NCBI GenBank assembly: GCA_049472395.1 | Contig: JBLIRR010000042.1 | Location: 1-53,982, forward strand | DNA length: 53,982 bases | Source: JBLIRR01 sp049472395 | GTDB taxonomy: Bacteria > SZUA-182 > DTGQ01 > JBLIRR01 | Reading direction: 5' to 3' | Shown here: positions 43,231-52,200 of the stretch, one piece after another | Layout: each line of letters starts with the position of its first letter | Numbering within the stretch: position 1 is the first letter of the stretch | Program-made: the position numbers and the translations under genes | Notes under the pieces: generated by a model | Told to the model about the DNA's origin: nothing | Database searches by the model: none | Seen by the model: the letters and a program-made list of their open reading frames with translations, nothing else

Positions 43231-45216
43231 TTAGAACCAGTTATTAAAATTAATGGGATTTATGGCCGGTTTCAAAAAATTTATGGAAAAGGGATTGGAG
43301 ATGGAAGAATTCCCCAGTGAATAAGGAGAGCCAAACCGATACGACTGACTGGGAATTTGCCAGTTTACAGGTGAAGATACCGGTGATAATAAAGTCCACG
43401 GTGTTATATTATTAATAATGCCGGATGATATACCGAAATTCTGCTGAAAAGGATTATTAAGGCCAAATAGTGAATAATTTGCAGCAGGGGGTGTCTGTGG
43501 AAAGGTAATCCCTGTAAATGCAGCCGCACTCGGGCTATAGAAAAATCCTCCGACATTTCTTCCGTATAAAGGCTCGGCAACCGATGCTTGGGGACTGCCA
43601 GTAACGCCATTTAAATAAAAATTGGATTCATAGATGAACTCAGCAATAAGGCAATAAGGATTATCCATATATGCATCCCATACCTCGAACATATCTTCTC
43701 CTGCTTGAAATTCTATGGAGTAGATTCTTTCCTTATAATTATCATAATCTTCCATTATTTCGGGTATTTCTGATGATTCACCTTGTGTAATTCTGTATAC
43801 CCCATATTTTCTATTTAGTTGGTCAAGGGGATCAACGCCGAAGGTGAGACTATTTCCATTCTGTGCAAGATCAATCGATTCTTGAGCGGTGTGCGAGAGA
43901 AGAAGAATCAGCTTACCAGGAATGATCGATTCAGTTACACTGTCTTGTTCGAAAGAAGCTCCGAGGGTACCCTTTTTTTGAATATTCCCTCTTTCTGATA
44001 TATCCCATATCTGTATATTCGAATAGGAAAGCGTGAGGGCAAGCCCATCTGTAATTCCCATATCACTAAGCCAGGATTCTGAACTATTAGATGTGCTGCG
44101 GTACACTTTAAAGGAAGGAAGTCTATACCCGGAGAGCACAGCTGGCTTTTCCGGATCAGTAAGATCTACCACATAAAGCCCCTTGCAATGATCGGATATA
44201 TATGCATAGTGATCTTTTATGATAATCTCTTTTGGCCATGACATCTCCAGTGAGGTTATCAACTGTGGGCTGGATATATCCTTAATATCCATTATCCTTA
44301 GCCCTTCATACTCAACAGCTATGAGCAAGAAATCACCAAAGACCTCAATATCCTCAAAACGGCTTTGACCATGCCTGATAGTAGATACACGATCCGGATT
44401 TGTAGGATCGGATATATCAAAAATATAGATATTGCTGCAACAAAGGAAGGCGAGATTATCTTTGATGCAGACCTTGTCCGTAATATCATCTATTTCCACA
44501 CTGCCCATAGAGAGTTGTATAAGATTTGCCGGATTTGAATTATCAATCGTAATTATTGATTGTGTTACATCATCCCAATTCCCCTCTATCTTCCTATATA
44601 CTATATAAAGCCGGTTTTCACTAAAAGTCATATTAAAAGGTCCTGTGCCCTGGGAAAACCTGAGCTTTATGGTATCTGCCATGGTAGGAGAAACAGGGTT
44701 CGATATATCAATTGCTCCCAAGATGTATTCATCCACATTTAGATTATAACCCATATCCCATAGAAAACTATCAGAAAGCCAGTATAGATAATCCCCATGG
44801 ATAATAATATCATATAAAGGATAATCAAGTGGAATACTTTTTACTATAACCGGTTTTTCAGTATTGCTTATATCAGCAATTATTAGTGATTGTTCAGGAA
44901 TTGAGTAAGCCACTCCCGTCTCTTTTATATAATAGGCGTAATTATCCTTCACTTCCATTGCCCGAACAGTTTCTAATTCCCCAGAGGGAAGTGGATTCTG
45001 AGGAGGCGCTGAATAGACAGTCGAATAAATACCATTTCCAGACGTTGATAAGCCTGATGGAAAGAATGGTGAACCATAGAGGGGGGTTCCATAAACATTT
45101 GGCGCCCCTAAATAGGCCCTTACAGGATACGTTTGACACCAGCAATAATGTAAAGAGAAGACTATGATGATTATTATAACTAGTGGTATAAAGGGATATA
45201 AGCAAAATCTTTTCAT
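43231..45216 (-). CDS. exported LVIVD-repeat beta-propeller protein
   Basis: 661 residues with signal peptide (about 1-28). A Pro/Tyr/Ser-rich segment (30-75) is followed by LVIVD-type repeats from about 85 to 430: SLIIADISNTEKPVIV, YIFDISDPTNPDRVS, GLRIMDIKDISSPQLI, GLYVVDLTDPEKPAVL. These build a propeller. The last 120 residues return to Phe/Pro/Asn/Ser-rich low complexity (NPFQQNFG, SNPFSINF). The function is unknown; such propellers often bind proteins or polymers on the surface. AAAGGAAA lies upstream. It is the first gene of the pair with the BsuPI protein. Confidence 0.75.
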   Translation of the reverse strand: MKRFCLYPFIPLVIIIIIVFSLHYCWCQTYPVRAYLGAPNVYGTPLYGSPFFPSGLSTSGNGIYSTVYSAPPQNPLPSGELETVRAMEVKDNYAYYIKETGVAYSIPEQSLIIADISNTEKPVIVKSIPLDYPLYDIIIHGDYLYWLSDSFLWDMGYNLNVDEYILGAIDISNPVSPTMADTIKLRFSQGTGPFNMTFSENRLYIVYRKIEGNWDDVTQSIITIDNSNPANLIQLSMGSVEIDDITDKVCIKDNLAFLCCSNIYIFDISDPTNPDRVSTIRHGQSRFEDIEVFGDFLLIAVEYEGLRIMDIKDISSPQLITSLEMSWPKEIIIKDHYAYISDHCKGLYVVDLTDPEKPAVLSGYRLPSFKVYRSTSNSSESWLSDMGITDGLALTLSYSNIQIWDISERGNIQKKGTLGASFEQDSVTESIIPGKLILLLSHTAQESIDLAQNGNSLTFGVDPLDQLNRKYGVYRITQGESSEIPEIMEDYDNYKERIYSIEFQAGEDMFEVWDAYMDNPYCLIAEFIYESNFYLNGVTGSPQASVAEPLYGRNVGGFFYSPSAAAFTGITFPQTPPAANYSLFGLNNPFQQNFGISSGIINNITPWTLLSPVSSPVNWQIPSQSYRFGSPYSLGNSSISNPFSINFLKPAINPINFNNWF

Positions 45217-45262
45217 TGGATTTTCCTTTATAATTTCATTTTTAATTTTATAATCCAGATTT

Positions 45263-45292
45263 ATTATACATATAAATTAATAAATAATGCAA
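45263..45292 (-). promoter_or_regulatory. sigma-70 promoter of the LVIVD gene
   Basis: On the minus strand TTGCAT (45292-45287), 18-bp spacer with a TG before the -10, then TATAAT (45268-45263), about 45 nt before the start codon. The rest of 45293-45502 is AT-rich with no gene. Confidence 0.5.
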
Positions 45293-45502
45293 AAATTATA
45301 CTATATTCTCTATTTCTTTATTTGGACTTATATCATGACATAAAAATAGACAAAATAAAACAGATAGTCTTTCAATACACTATAAGTATTCAATTTTAAT
45401 ATGCAGAAGATTTTCTCTCCTCTACTCATTAAAATATAACCTCTTATTCTTGAAAAGATTATATTTTAGAATCAATAACTTACCTTGAAGAAAAATATAT
45501 TC

Positions 45503-46795
45503 TCATGCACATTCCCGGCATGCCTTGTATATATTCTCAAACATCTGCGGAATATCTTTGACGGAAACTGATGAAAAAGCAATCCTCATAATGCCTTTGA
45601 TGCTTATTACGCCAGTGTCGTATTTATGCAAAAGCAGTTGACGTACCTTATCCGCATCCAATCCATCTTTCAGTTTGATGCACATGAAATAGCCGGAGTT
45701 GAAAGGCAGGGCGGTAAACATAGCTGCGTAATCTGGATTTGTTGAGAGGGTATCGCGCACAGCCTGATATCTGGATTCAAGGAGTTCATACTTGCTTTGT
45801 TTCTCTTTCTTATAATCCTGAGACTGATAGGATTTGAGAATAAGGGACTGTGAAAGGTTTGAGGCATTGGAGATACTGCCCCTTATTGCACCCGCAGTTT
45901 TTGCTTCAAGGGCAGAATACAGGTTTTGGTTTCCTCCCTTTATTCCATAGGTAATAAAACCAATCCTGAACCCCCATACATAGTCTTCCTTGGTGGGTCC
46001 GTCAAGTTTTACAGCCAGTACATGTTCATGAATATCGCACAGGTAACTAAAAAGTGACTGCGTTTCTATTCCTTCCTCGTATACAAGGCCGAAATATGCA
46101 TCATCTATTATGACAAGTATTATTGATCCTTTGTCAGCTGCATTCTTAATTGTGGAGACTATTTCCGCTGCTTCCTTCCCCGTAGGCGCATATCCCGAGG
46201 GATTATTGGGAAAGTTCAGGAGTACTATTTTTTTGGAAGGAGGGGCAGAGGAGAGTTTTGCTTTGAATGAATTTATATCGAGCCTGTTGTTTTCATACAG
46301 TCTGAAAGTATCCAGCTTTGCGCCGTAGGCATTGGAGAAAATGAGGGTATAGTTTCCCCAAAAAAGGTCGGGAATGATTATGCTCTCATTTTCATTGACA
46401 AACATGTACCCTGTCATACTGAGGCCATGGGTCAAGGCGCTTGTGACAACAGGAAGGCTTATACTCTTGCCGCTCAGAGTAGGATTTTTTTCCAAAAGCA
46501 TCTCTTTCCATTTCTGCCGAATATCCGGTCTGCCATAACTGGGTCCATAAGGGAATATATGTGAGGGATCCATCATTACCTTTTCTTCGATGGATTTAAG
46601 TCTCATCGGAGACCCGTCATCTTCTATCGCAGCACCGATTGTCGCGTTTATTTTTTTTCCTTTTGCATCTGCTGACTGTGAAAGTATCCCTTTCTTGGGA
46701 AAAAATATTTCACGCCCTCTTTTTGAAAGAAGGTTCAGTACTGTTTCAGATTCTTTTTTAATAAGGTCATTCAGTTCTTCTGCCTGGAAATTCAT
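45503..46795 (-). CDS. PLP-dependent class I/II aminotransferase
   Basis: 430 residues of aspartate-aminotransferase fold (fold type I). Motifs: PYGPSYGRPDIR near 85, NFPNNPSGYAP near 195, IDDAYFGLVYEE near 235 and the PLP Lys in KLDGPTKEDYVWGFRIGF near 265. Substrate not predictable; the neighbour homocitrate-synthase-like enzyme suggests a 2-oxoacid/amino acid of a chain-elongation route such as 2-oxoadipate. ATG at 46795 has CGGAGAA upstream; an in-frame TTG at 46840 is less likely. It is 50 bp after the synthase gene in the same operon. Confidence 0.85.
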   Translation of the reverse strand: MNFQAEELNDLIKKESETVLNLLSKRGREIFFPKKGILSQSADAKGKKINATIGAAIEDDGSPMRLKSIEEKVMMDPSHIFPYGPSYGRPDIRQKWKEMLLEKNPTLSGKSISLPVVTSALTHGLSMTGYMFVNENESIIIPDLFWGNYTLIFSNAYGAKLDTFRLYENNRLDINSFKAKLSSAPPSKKIVLLNFPNNPSGYAPTGKEAAEIVSTIKNAADKGSIILVIIDDAYFGLVYEEGIETQSLFSYLCDIHEHVLAVKLDGPTKEDYVWGFRIGFITYGIKGGNQNLYSALEAKTAGAIRGSISNASNLSQSLILKSYQSQDYKKEKQSKYELLESRYQAVRDTLSTNPDYAAMFTALPFNSGYFMCIKLKDGLDADKVRQLLLHKYDTGVISIKGIMRIAFSSVSVKDIPQMFENIYKACRECA

Positions 46796-46845
46796 AGTAT
46801 TCTCCGTATTTAAAATAATTTTTTCTAATTTACTTGACAAACTCC

Positions 46846-48084
46846 TTAACCGAGAGGCTCCATCCTGAAAAGTAATTCCGCGATATCCGGGTATTTGGCA
46901 ATAAATTTAAGCTCATCACCCACCAAAGGTTTCTGGTTATGGACATTTGCATATCTCACAAGTTCCAGGATGTTGTTCGCTTCCGCATCATCCTTGAATG
47001 ATATTTCAAATTTTTCATACACATTTCTGAATCCTTTTATTCCGGAATACTCACCAACAGTTATCTGTCTGCCGGTCTCGATTATTTCAGGCTCCCCTCT
47101 GCCGAGTTCTTCGTAATCATAAAGTTCATAATTCCTTCTGTCTTTAAGCGCACCATCCGCATGTATGCCCGACTCATGCGCAAATGCATTTGCGCCTACT
47201 CCCGGCTGATTTATCGGAAGGGGTATATTAAACGCATAGGATGCATATTTTGCTATTTTCCATGCCTTTGACAAATCAATCCTTTCATCAAGCTGATATT
47301 TATCCATAAAGCCACTGGATTTTTTTATTGCGAGGATAACGGATACAAGGTCAGCATTGCCTGCCCTTTCGCCTACACCATTTACTGTTGTATTTATATA
47401 AGCGTCAACTCCACCGTCAATGGCCCCCTTTGCACCTGCAATAGAAGCAGACACGGCAAGGCCAAGATCATTATGACAGTGAAGCTCTATCGGCATTCCC
47501 ACACGTTTTGCGATAACTTTAATCCTTTCATAAATTGTAAAAGGGTCATCATAGCCGAGCGTATCGCAGTATCTAAACCTGTCAGCTCCCGCTTCCTTTG
47601 CTTTTTCTGCAAACTGCGTCAGAAATTCGACATCAGTCCGTGAGGCATCCTCGGCATTCACGCCACACGTTATAATTCCTTTTGATTTTGCTAGAATCAC
47701 CGCCTCTGTCATTTCCTTCAACACATCCTCTTTTGTATATTTGCCCCGGAATTTACCTTGTATCATCTGGTCGGATGTGGATATGGAGAGATTAAGATGC
47801 TTTACATGTGTCTGGCTGCTTGCTTTTTCAACATCTTCGGGTATGGCTCTGATCCATCCTTCAAGTATAATAGGAGAAAGCACGCCTCTTTCTGCAAGCT
47901 CTAAATTAGCTTTCATATAATTTTTCTCATGATTGGTAACAGGAAATCCGAACTCACTCTGATACACGCCCATTTCATTAAGATAGATATTGATGAGGGT
48001 TTTCTGAAGTTTTGAAAGACATATCCTTGATGTCTGGACTCCATCCCTGTTTGTTACATCGATTATATATATTTTATTTTTCAT
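46846..48084 (-). CDS. homocitrate synthase / isopropylmalate synthase family enzyme
   Basis: 412 residues of the HMGL-like TIM-barrel acyltransferase family: metal site DVTNRDGVQT (usual DTTLRDGEQ), ELHCHNDLGLAVS, VNGVGERAGNADL and NAFAHESGIHADG, all conserved. The length and lack of the LeuA regulatory domain fit homocitrate synthase (NifV/Lys20 type), which condenses acetyl-CoA with 2-oxoglutarate; other 2-oxoacids are possible. AGAGGAAAT precedes ATG. It lies between the cupin regulator and the aminotransferase, all on one strand. No homoaconitase or nif genes are present. Confidence 0.85.
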   Translation of the reverse strand: MKNKIYIIDVTNRDGVQTSRICLSKLQKTLINIYLNEMGVYQSEFGFPVTNHEKNYMKANLELAERGVLSPIILEGWIRAIPEDVEKASSQTHVKHLNLSISTSDQMIQGKFRGKYTKEDVLKEMTEAVILAKSKGIITCGVNAEDASRTDVEFLTQFAEKAKEAGADRFRYCDTLGYDDPFTIYERIKVIAKRVGMPIELHCHNDLGLAVSASIAGAKGAIDGGVDAYINTTVNGVGERAGNADLVSVILAIKKSSGFMDKYQLDERIDLSKAWKIAKYASYAFNIPLPINQPGVGANAFAHESGIHADGALKDRRNYELYDYEELGRGEPEIIETGRQITVGEYSGIKGFRNVYEKFEISFKDDAEANNILELVRYANVHNQKPLVGDELKFIAKYPDIAELLFRMEPLG

Positions 48085-48100
48085 TATTTCCTCTTTATTA

Positions 48101-48652
48101 TCAAATTGAGGGTGTGGTTACCCATACTATTTCTGTTTTCCCCTTTTTGTTGATATTTTTTGCTGAATGATTCACGTTTGTATTGAAATAAATACTGTCT
48201 CCTTTTTTAAGCTGGTATTTTTTTTCATTAATGAGAAATTCGGCGCTTCCCTTTAGAATATGAAAGAATGATTCACCAGGATGCGTGTACATCATGTCTC
48301 CTGTGTCGGATTTTTCATCAAGACTTATATAGTATGTCTCCATCCGCTTGTTCATGTCGTGAGGGGATAACATATACAATGTTGCGCCAGTACTGTTTCC
48401 CCTGACGAATATTTTATCACTATTTTTTACAACAGGATTATCTGTAAGATGTTCATTCTCTCCGATTATTTCACCAACTGTCGTATCAAGGGAGTCTGCT
48501 ATTTTTTTTAATGTGACTATGGAAGGAAAGGCCTTCCCATTTTCTATCTGTGAGAGAAGGCTGACGGTAACGCCCACTTTCTTTGCCAGTTCGTTAAGCC
48601 GCATCACCTTGGTTTTTCTGTTGCGTTTTATCCTTTCACCCATTCTTCGCAT
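48101..48652 (-). CDS. XRE-family regulator with cupin domain
   Basis: 183 residues. The N-terminal helix-turn-helix (RLNELAKKVGVTVSLLSQIE, about 20-75) is followed by a small cupin barrel (HPGESFFHILKGSAEFLINE, KKGDSIYFNTNVNHSA, about 105-180) that likely senses a small ligand. I place the start at ATG 48652: the promoter -10 ends only 8 bp upstream, so the mRNA is leaderless or nearly so; longer frames begin inside the -35 box. MGERIK at 48643 is the alternative. An inverted repeat overlaps the -10 and the start, so autoregulation of this regulator-synthase-aminotransferase operon is likely. Confidence 0.85.
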   Translation of the reverse strand: MRRMGERIKRNRKTKVMRLNELAKKVGVTVSLLSQIENGKAFPSIVTLKKIADSLDTTVGEIIGENEHLTDNPVVKNSDKIFVRGNSTGATLYMLSPHDMNKRMETYYISLDEKSDTGDMMYTHPGESFFHILKGSAEFLINEKKYQLKKGDSIYFNTNVNHSAKNINKKGKTEIVWVTTPSI

Positions 48653-48688
48653 ACGAAGAAGTATACGCGAAAAGGGAAAAAGTGTCAA
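48646..48688 (-). promoter_or_regulatory. leaderless promoter with overlapping operator
   Basis: On the minus strand TTGACA (48688-48683), 17-bp spacer, TATACT (48665-48660). An inverted repeat TTCGCGTATAC (48671-48661) / GTATGCGAA (48654-48646) covers the -10, the transcription start and the ATG at 48652. This is the expected layout for an autoregulated repressor. Confidence 0.75.
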
Positions 48689-48744
48689 TATAAAATTAAA
48701 TTTTATTAAAAATATTAAATTATATTTAATGAAATCTGAAGGAG

Positions 48745-48940
48745 AGGAGGTGAACTTAGAAATTTACCTTATATTTCACATGTTACATTAAAGAAACTTC
48801 GTGAGACAGACACTGAAGGCTGGCGGAAGGAAATACAATCAATTGAGGATTTTTATTCTGAATTCGGGACCAGGCTGCCGCACGCACTCACAGACCAGCT
48901 TGAAAAATTAAAGATTTTGGTCACTCAATTACCGGCCTAA
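48745..48940 (+). pseudogene. 3' remnant of a GTP-type PEP carboxykinase gene
   Basis: A plus-strand frame with no start codon reads KKLRETDTEGWRKEIQSIED, then FYSEFGTRLPHALTDQLEKL, then a few residues and a stop. The pattern W..E...IE.(F/Y)...FG.RLP..L...LE.LK is that of the extreme C-terminus of GTP-dependent PEP carboxykinase. The N-terminal counterpart is at 23559-23627. The exact left boundary is uncertain. Confidence 0.5.
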
Positions 48941-48953
48941 GCCGGTAATTGAG
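48924..48953 (+). terminator. palindromic hairpin at the remnant stop codon
   Basis: CTCAATTACCGGC (48924-48936) and GCCGGTAATTGAG (48941-48953) form a perfect 13-bp stem whose loop CTAA contains the stop. It is probably the old terminator of the truncated gene and may also serve the minus-strand gene at 48998-49438. Confidence 0.7.
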
Positions 48954-48997
48954 TATGATATTAATAAATAACTCCCTATTAAGAAATCCATTCATAT

Positions 48998-49438
48998 TTA
49001 GAGCACTGACGCTAACCATGCAATTGTTATAGCCACATCCGGATTTCCTGTATTGATAATTGAGCTTAGTAAGAGTGGATTATCCAATAAGGACGGATCA
49101 GCAGCGATTAAACGCAACACCGCTTCCACCTCGGGATTTCCCGTATTTATCAACCAATCAGCGATAAGCACGCCTCCAATAGTCGTAATCGGTATTAACG
49201 GTTCAAGGGTTGTTACTTGATTAATCGTTGCGATGGGGGCTAGTCCTATTTCTGAAGCTGCTACGGGTATTAAAGGCAGTGGTGGCACAAAATAGGCAGG
49301 ATTAAATGAAGGAAGGGGAACAAAATACGGTACTGAGAATGGAAAAGGAATCTGAGCATTACATGGTATGTATATAAAAAACATGGATAACATCAAAAAA
49401 AGAATAAATAAGAGTGCATCGACTCGTCCTCGGCTCAT
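48998..49438 (-). CDS. exported Pro/Leu/Ile-rich small protein
   Basis: 146 residues with signal peptide (about 1-29, ending CNAQ). A Pro/Phe-rich stretch (PFPFSVPYFVPLPSFNPAYF) is followed by hydrophobic helical segments containing the repeated phrase (L)INTGNP(E/D)V at about 96 and 129. No family recognised. The start has AAAGAGGAG 6 nt upstream. It belongs compositionally with the other exported low-complexity proteins here. Confidence 0.6.
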   Translation of the reverse strand: MSRGRVDALLFILFLMLSMFFIYIPCNAQIPFPFSVPYFVPLPSFNPAYFVPPLPLIPVAASEIGLAPIATINQVTTLEPLIPITTIGGVLIADWLINTGNPEVEAVLRLIAADPSLLDNPLLLSSIINTGNPDVAITIAWLASVL

Positions 49439-50106
49439 TTCTTTTCTCCTCTTTATAGTTTTTATCTTATTATTTATTAATAAAGACCCCTTTTACCCCC
49501 CTTCATAAACTACGTAGCATTTAACGTCAGGAACTCCTTTTCAATGAATGCCTTTATTATTTTTCATAGGCTGAAAGATAAATTCTTTCAGCCTGCGCAG
49601 GCATACTTTCTTTTTCATTTCTTTTATATAAAGGTGATCAAAAATGAATAAATAGACAATAAATGCTGGGGACATTTTAAAAACAATCCTTAAAATTGGT
49701 AATTCTACTTAAAACCTATATTTAAAATATAAAATAATAAAACTATAAAAATCAAGAAAAAATAATAATATTTTTTATCCTTCATAATGTAGCTTCATTT
49801 AAGAAGTAATTTTTAGCCTTCTTGGGTTTGATGTGGAGGCTCGTTAGTATTTAGACGATTATAATAATAGGGAGATATCAGGATTATTTTTTATTAAAAT
49901 GAAAATTCAATTTTAGATATAGGTTAATAAGAGCATGACATATGTTGCATAAATGCGACTTGGTATGTATAAAAAAGTTCCCTTATAGCTCGTTATGAAA
50001 ATGCTCTATTTAGGTAACGCAGTGTATAAATCCATTATTGCATACAAAAAATTTTCTTAGCACCATATGAAATGCTCTATGGAGCATGTTTTATGAGATT
50101 TAAATC
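49439..50106. other. long intergenic region with hairpin and operator-like palindrome
   Basis: GGCTGAAAGA (49569-49578) / TCTTTCAGCC (49584-49593) forms a 10-bp hairpin. ATGCTC/GAGCAT (50072-50087) is a palindrome about 20 bp before the activator gene, and a related word AAATGCTCTAT recurs near 49998. The rest is AT-rich and shows no gene. Confidence 0.5.
49945..49973 (+). promoter_or_regulatory. sigma-70 promoter of the PAS activator gene
   Basis: TTGCAT (49945-49950), 17-bp spacer, TATAAA (49968-49973); leader of about 125 nt to the start codon. Confidence 0.5.
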
Positions 50107-51495
50107 ATGAATAGCTTAAACTCCTGTGATTATTTTTCAGTAATACTGAACAGTATAACTGATGGAGTATTTACTGTTGATAACAATTGGCGTATTACTT
50201 TTTTTAATAAGGCAGCTGAGAAAATAACTGGGCTGCCGGGAAAGAAGGCTATTGGTAAGTGCTGTCAAGATATATTTCTGGCAAATATTTGTAAAGGAGA
50301 GTGTGCCCTCAAAAAGACAATTAAAACAGGTTACCCGGTTGTTTCTAGAAAGATAAATATCACCCGGGTCGATGGGAAAAAAATACCTGTAAGCATTTCA
50401 ACCGCTATTCTTAGAGACAAAAGCGGGAATATAATCGGAGGGGTGGAAACATTCCGCGATTTAAGCATTATAGAGGAATTGAAAAAAAAAGTAGGGCAAA
50501 GATACAATTTTACAGATATTATCAGCAAGAATCATCGCATGCAGCAAATTTTCAAGATTCTCCCGGATATTGCTCAAAGCGATAGCACGGTCCTGATTGA
50601 AGGGGCGAGTGGAACTGGCAAAGAACTCGTTGCCAGGGCTATTCATAACTTAAGCAGTCGGAAGAATGGAAGTTTTGTTGCGATAAACTGTGCAGGCCTT
50701 CCCTATACTCTATTGGAGTCAGAGCTTTTTGGATATAAAACAGGGGCCTTTACCGGTGCAATAAAAGATAAGCAAGGCCGCTTCGACAAGGCGCAGGGCG
50801 GGACACTCTTTCTCGATGAAATAGGCGAAATTCCTCTTGCCATGCAAGTAAAGCTTTTACGCGTAATTCAGGAAAAAGTCTTTGAGCCGCTTGGATCTGT
50901 GGCACCTGTGAAAGCAGATATACGGATAATAGCAGCGAGTAATAAAAATCTTCAAAAATTAGTGAGTAAAAATATTTTTAGGGAAGATTTATATTATCGA
51001 ATAAATGTGGTTAATATCAGACTTCCAGATTTGAAAGAACGAAAGGAGGATATTCCGCTGCTTGTTAATCATTTTATCCAGAAGTTTAACTGTCTAAAGA
51101 ATAAAAATATAAAAGGCGTATCTGCTGAGGCGATGTCGATCCTTTTAGATTATCAGTACCCAGGAAATATAAGGGAACTTGAAAATATTATTGAACATGC
51201 TTTTGTACTTTGCGCAACGCCCATTATTGATTTGTGTCATCTTCCTGAGAACCTTAAAGAGACTCAAATGGAATATCAGTTCTTTCCAAAATCCGTTCAG
51301 GAGATGGAGAAGTATCTTATTGTTCAAGCATTAAAAAAGAATAGCTGGAACAGAAGAGCAACGGCAAAATCCCTTAACATTCATAAAAGCACCCTTTATA
51401 GGAAGATTAACAACCTGAAAATTCAGTTGCCTTTCAAAGGAAGACGCAGTATCAGAACTAATAGTCGCATTATTAAGACTGTTTTGGAAAACTAA
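50107..51495 (+). CDS. PAS-domain sigma-54 activator
   Basis: 462 residues: PAS domain (about 8-125) with a Cys cluster (GKCCQDIF, NICKGEC) often seen in redox or metal-sensing PAS domains; AAA+ sigma-54 activator domain (about 140-375) with EGASGTGKE Walker A, intact GAFTGA loop and DEIGEI; C-terminal Fis-type helix-turn-helix (RRATAKSLNIHKSTLYRKIN). It senses its signal directly instead of through a kinase. It has its own promoter and no obvious target promoter close by. The ribosome site is weak. Confidence 0.92.
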   Translation: MNSLNSCDYFSVILNSITDGVFTVDNNWRITFFNKAAEKITGLPGKKAIGKCCQDIFLANICKGECALKKTIKTGYPVVSRKINITRVDGKKIPVSISTAILRDKSGNIIGGVETFRDLSIIEELKKKVGQRYNFTDIISKNHRMQQIFKILPDIAQSDSTVLIEGASGTGKELVARAIHNLSSRKNGSFVAINCAGLPYTLLESELFGYKTGAFTGAIKDKQGRFDKAQGGTLFLDEIGEIPLAMQVKLLRVIQEKVFEPLGSVAPVKADIRIIAASNKNLQKLVSKNIFREDLYYRINVVNIRLPDLKERKEDIPLLVNHFIQKFNCLKNKNIKGVSAEAMSILLDYQYPGNIRELENIIEHAFVLCATPIIDLCHLPENLKETQMEYQFFPKSVQEMEKYLIVQALKKNSWNRRATAKSLNIHKSTLYRKINNLKIQLPFKGRRSIRTNSRIIKTVLEN

Positions 51496-51728
51496 ACAAT
51501 ACTTTTTTTACCTTGACATATCATAATTAAGCTATAGTGCGTCGTTATCGCATTTATTATTGATTTATTATTTTGGCATTAAAAATGCCTTGCTTTGTAT
51601 ACGAGAAAGAATACACCTACACAATTATTCGCTGATAATTGGAAAAAATCAGGACAAATAAATTTGCATCTTAATCCATAAGTAGTGACTCGATCTGACA
51701 GAATTTATTTTAATCCATAACAGAGGGG

Positions 51729-52001
51729 TTGAGTAAATATCTTTGTCGAGATTGTTTACACGATTATAGGATAGTGTCTATGAGTTATAAGAATAGGCTA
51801 TGTGCACTCGATAAAGAGAAGGATATTGAGGGAATGTTGCATTCGGAGCATGCTTATATTTATGAAGAATACAAAGAAATTCAAAGGAATAAATATGAAA
51901 TAAGAAAGCAAAAAATCTTCCTTAAAAAAGAGCCATTCAATCATCCACAAAATGAGGGGAATGATTTCTCTGCGTTATGCAGAACCGGAGCCCCGTGTTA
52001 A
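51729..52001 (+). CDS. small hypothetical protein, doubtful
   Basis: 90 codons beginning with TTG after CAGAGGGG, or 73 from ATG at 51780. The sequence is charged with a CRDC motif near the start and a Glu/Lys-rich helix in the middle. No family is recognised and codon use is not decisive. It occupies the otherwise empty 700-bp gap 51496-52200, which also holds an odd GC-rich patch near 52150-52172. Confidence 0.3.
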   Translation: MSKYLCRDCLHDYRIVSMSYKNRLCALDKEKDIEGMLHSEHAYIYEEYKEIQRNKYEIRKQKIFLKKEPFNHPQNEGNDFSALCRTGAPC

Positions 52002-52200
52002 TAGAGGGGACAATTTATGGAGGGATTGAAATGGTCAAAGTTTATTGAGGATTAAGTAAATGGATATATACTAAAAGCAAGTCATATATTCATTATAATG
52101 AATGGTTAATTGATTAAATAAAATAAGCTAACACATTATATATTTCTATTCGCCGCGGGCGGGGGGAAATCAAACCCGAAGCGATTGAAAGGAAGAGATT

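Noticed and set aside
48653..48688. Upstream extension of the cupin regulator
   Set aside because: The extension begins with the TTG of the promoter -35 box and covers the promoter itself.
52141..52200. Riboswitch in the GC-rich patch before the Thr/Leu-rich protein gene
   Set aside because: I compared it by eye with cyclic-di-GMP and cobalamin-type elements and found no matching conserved core.
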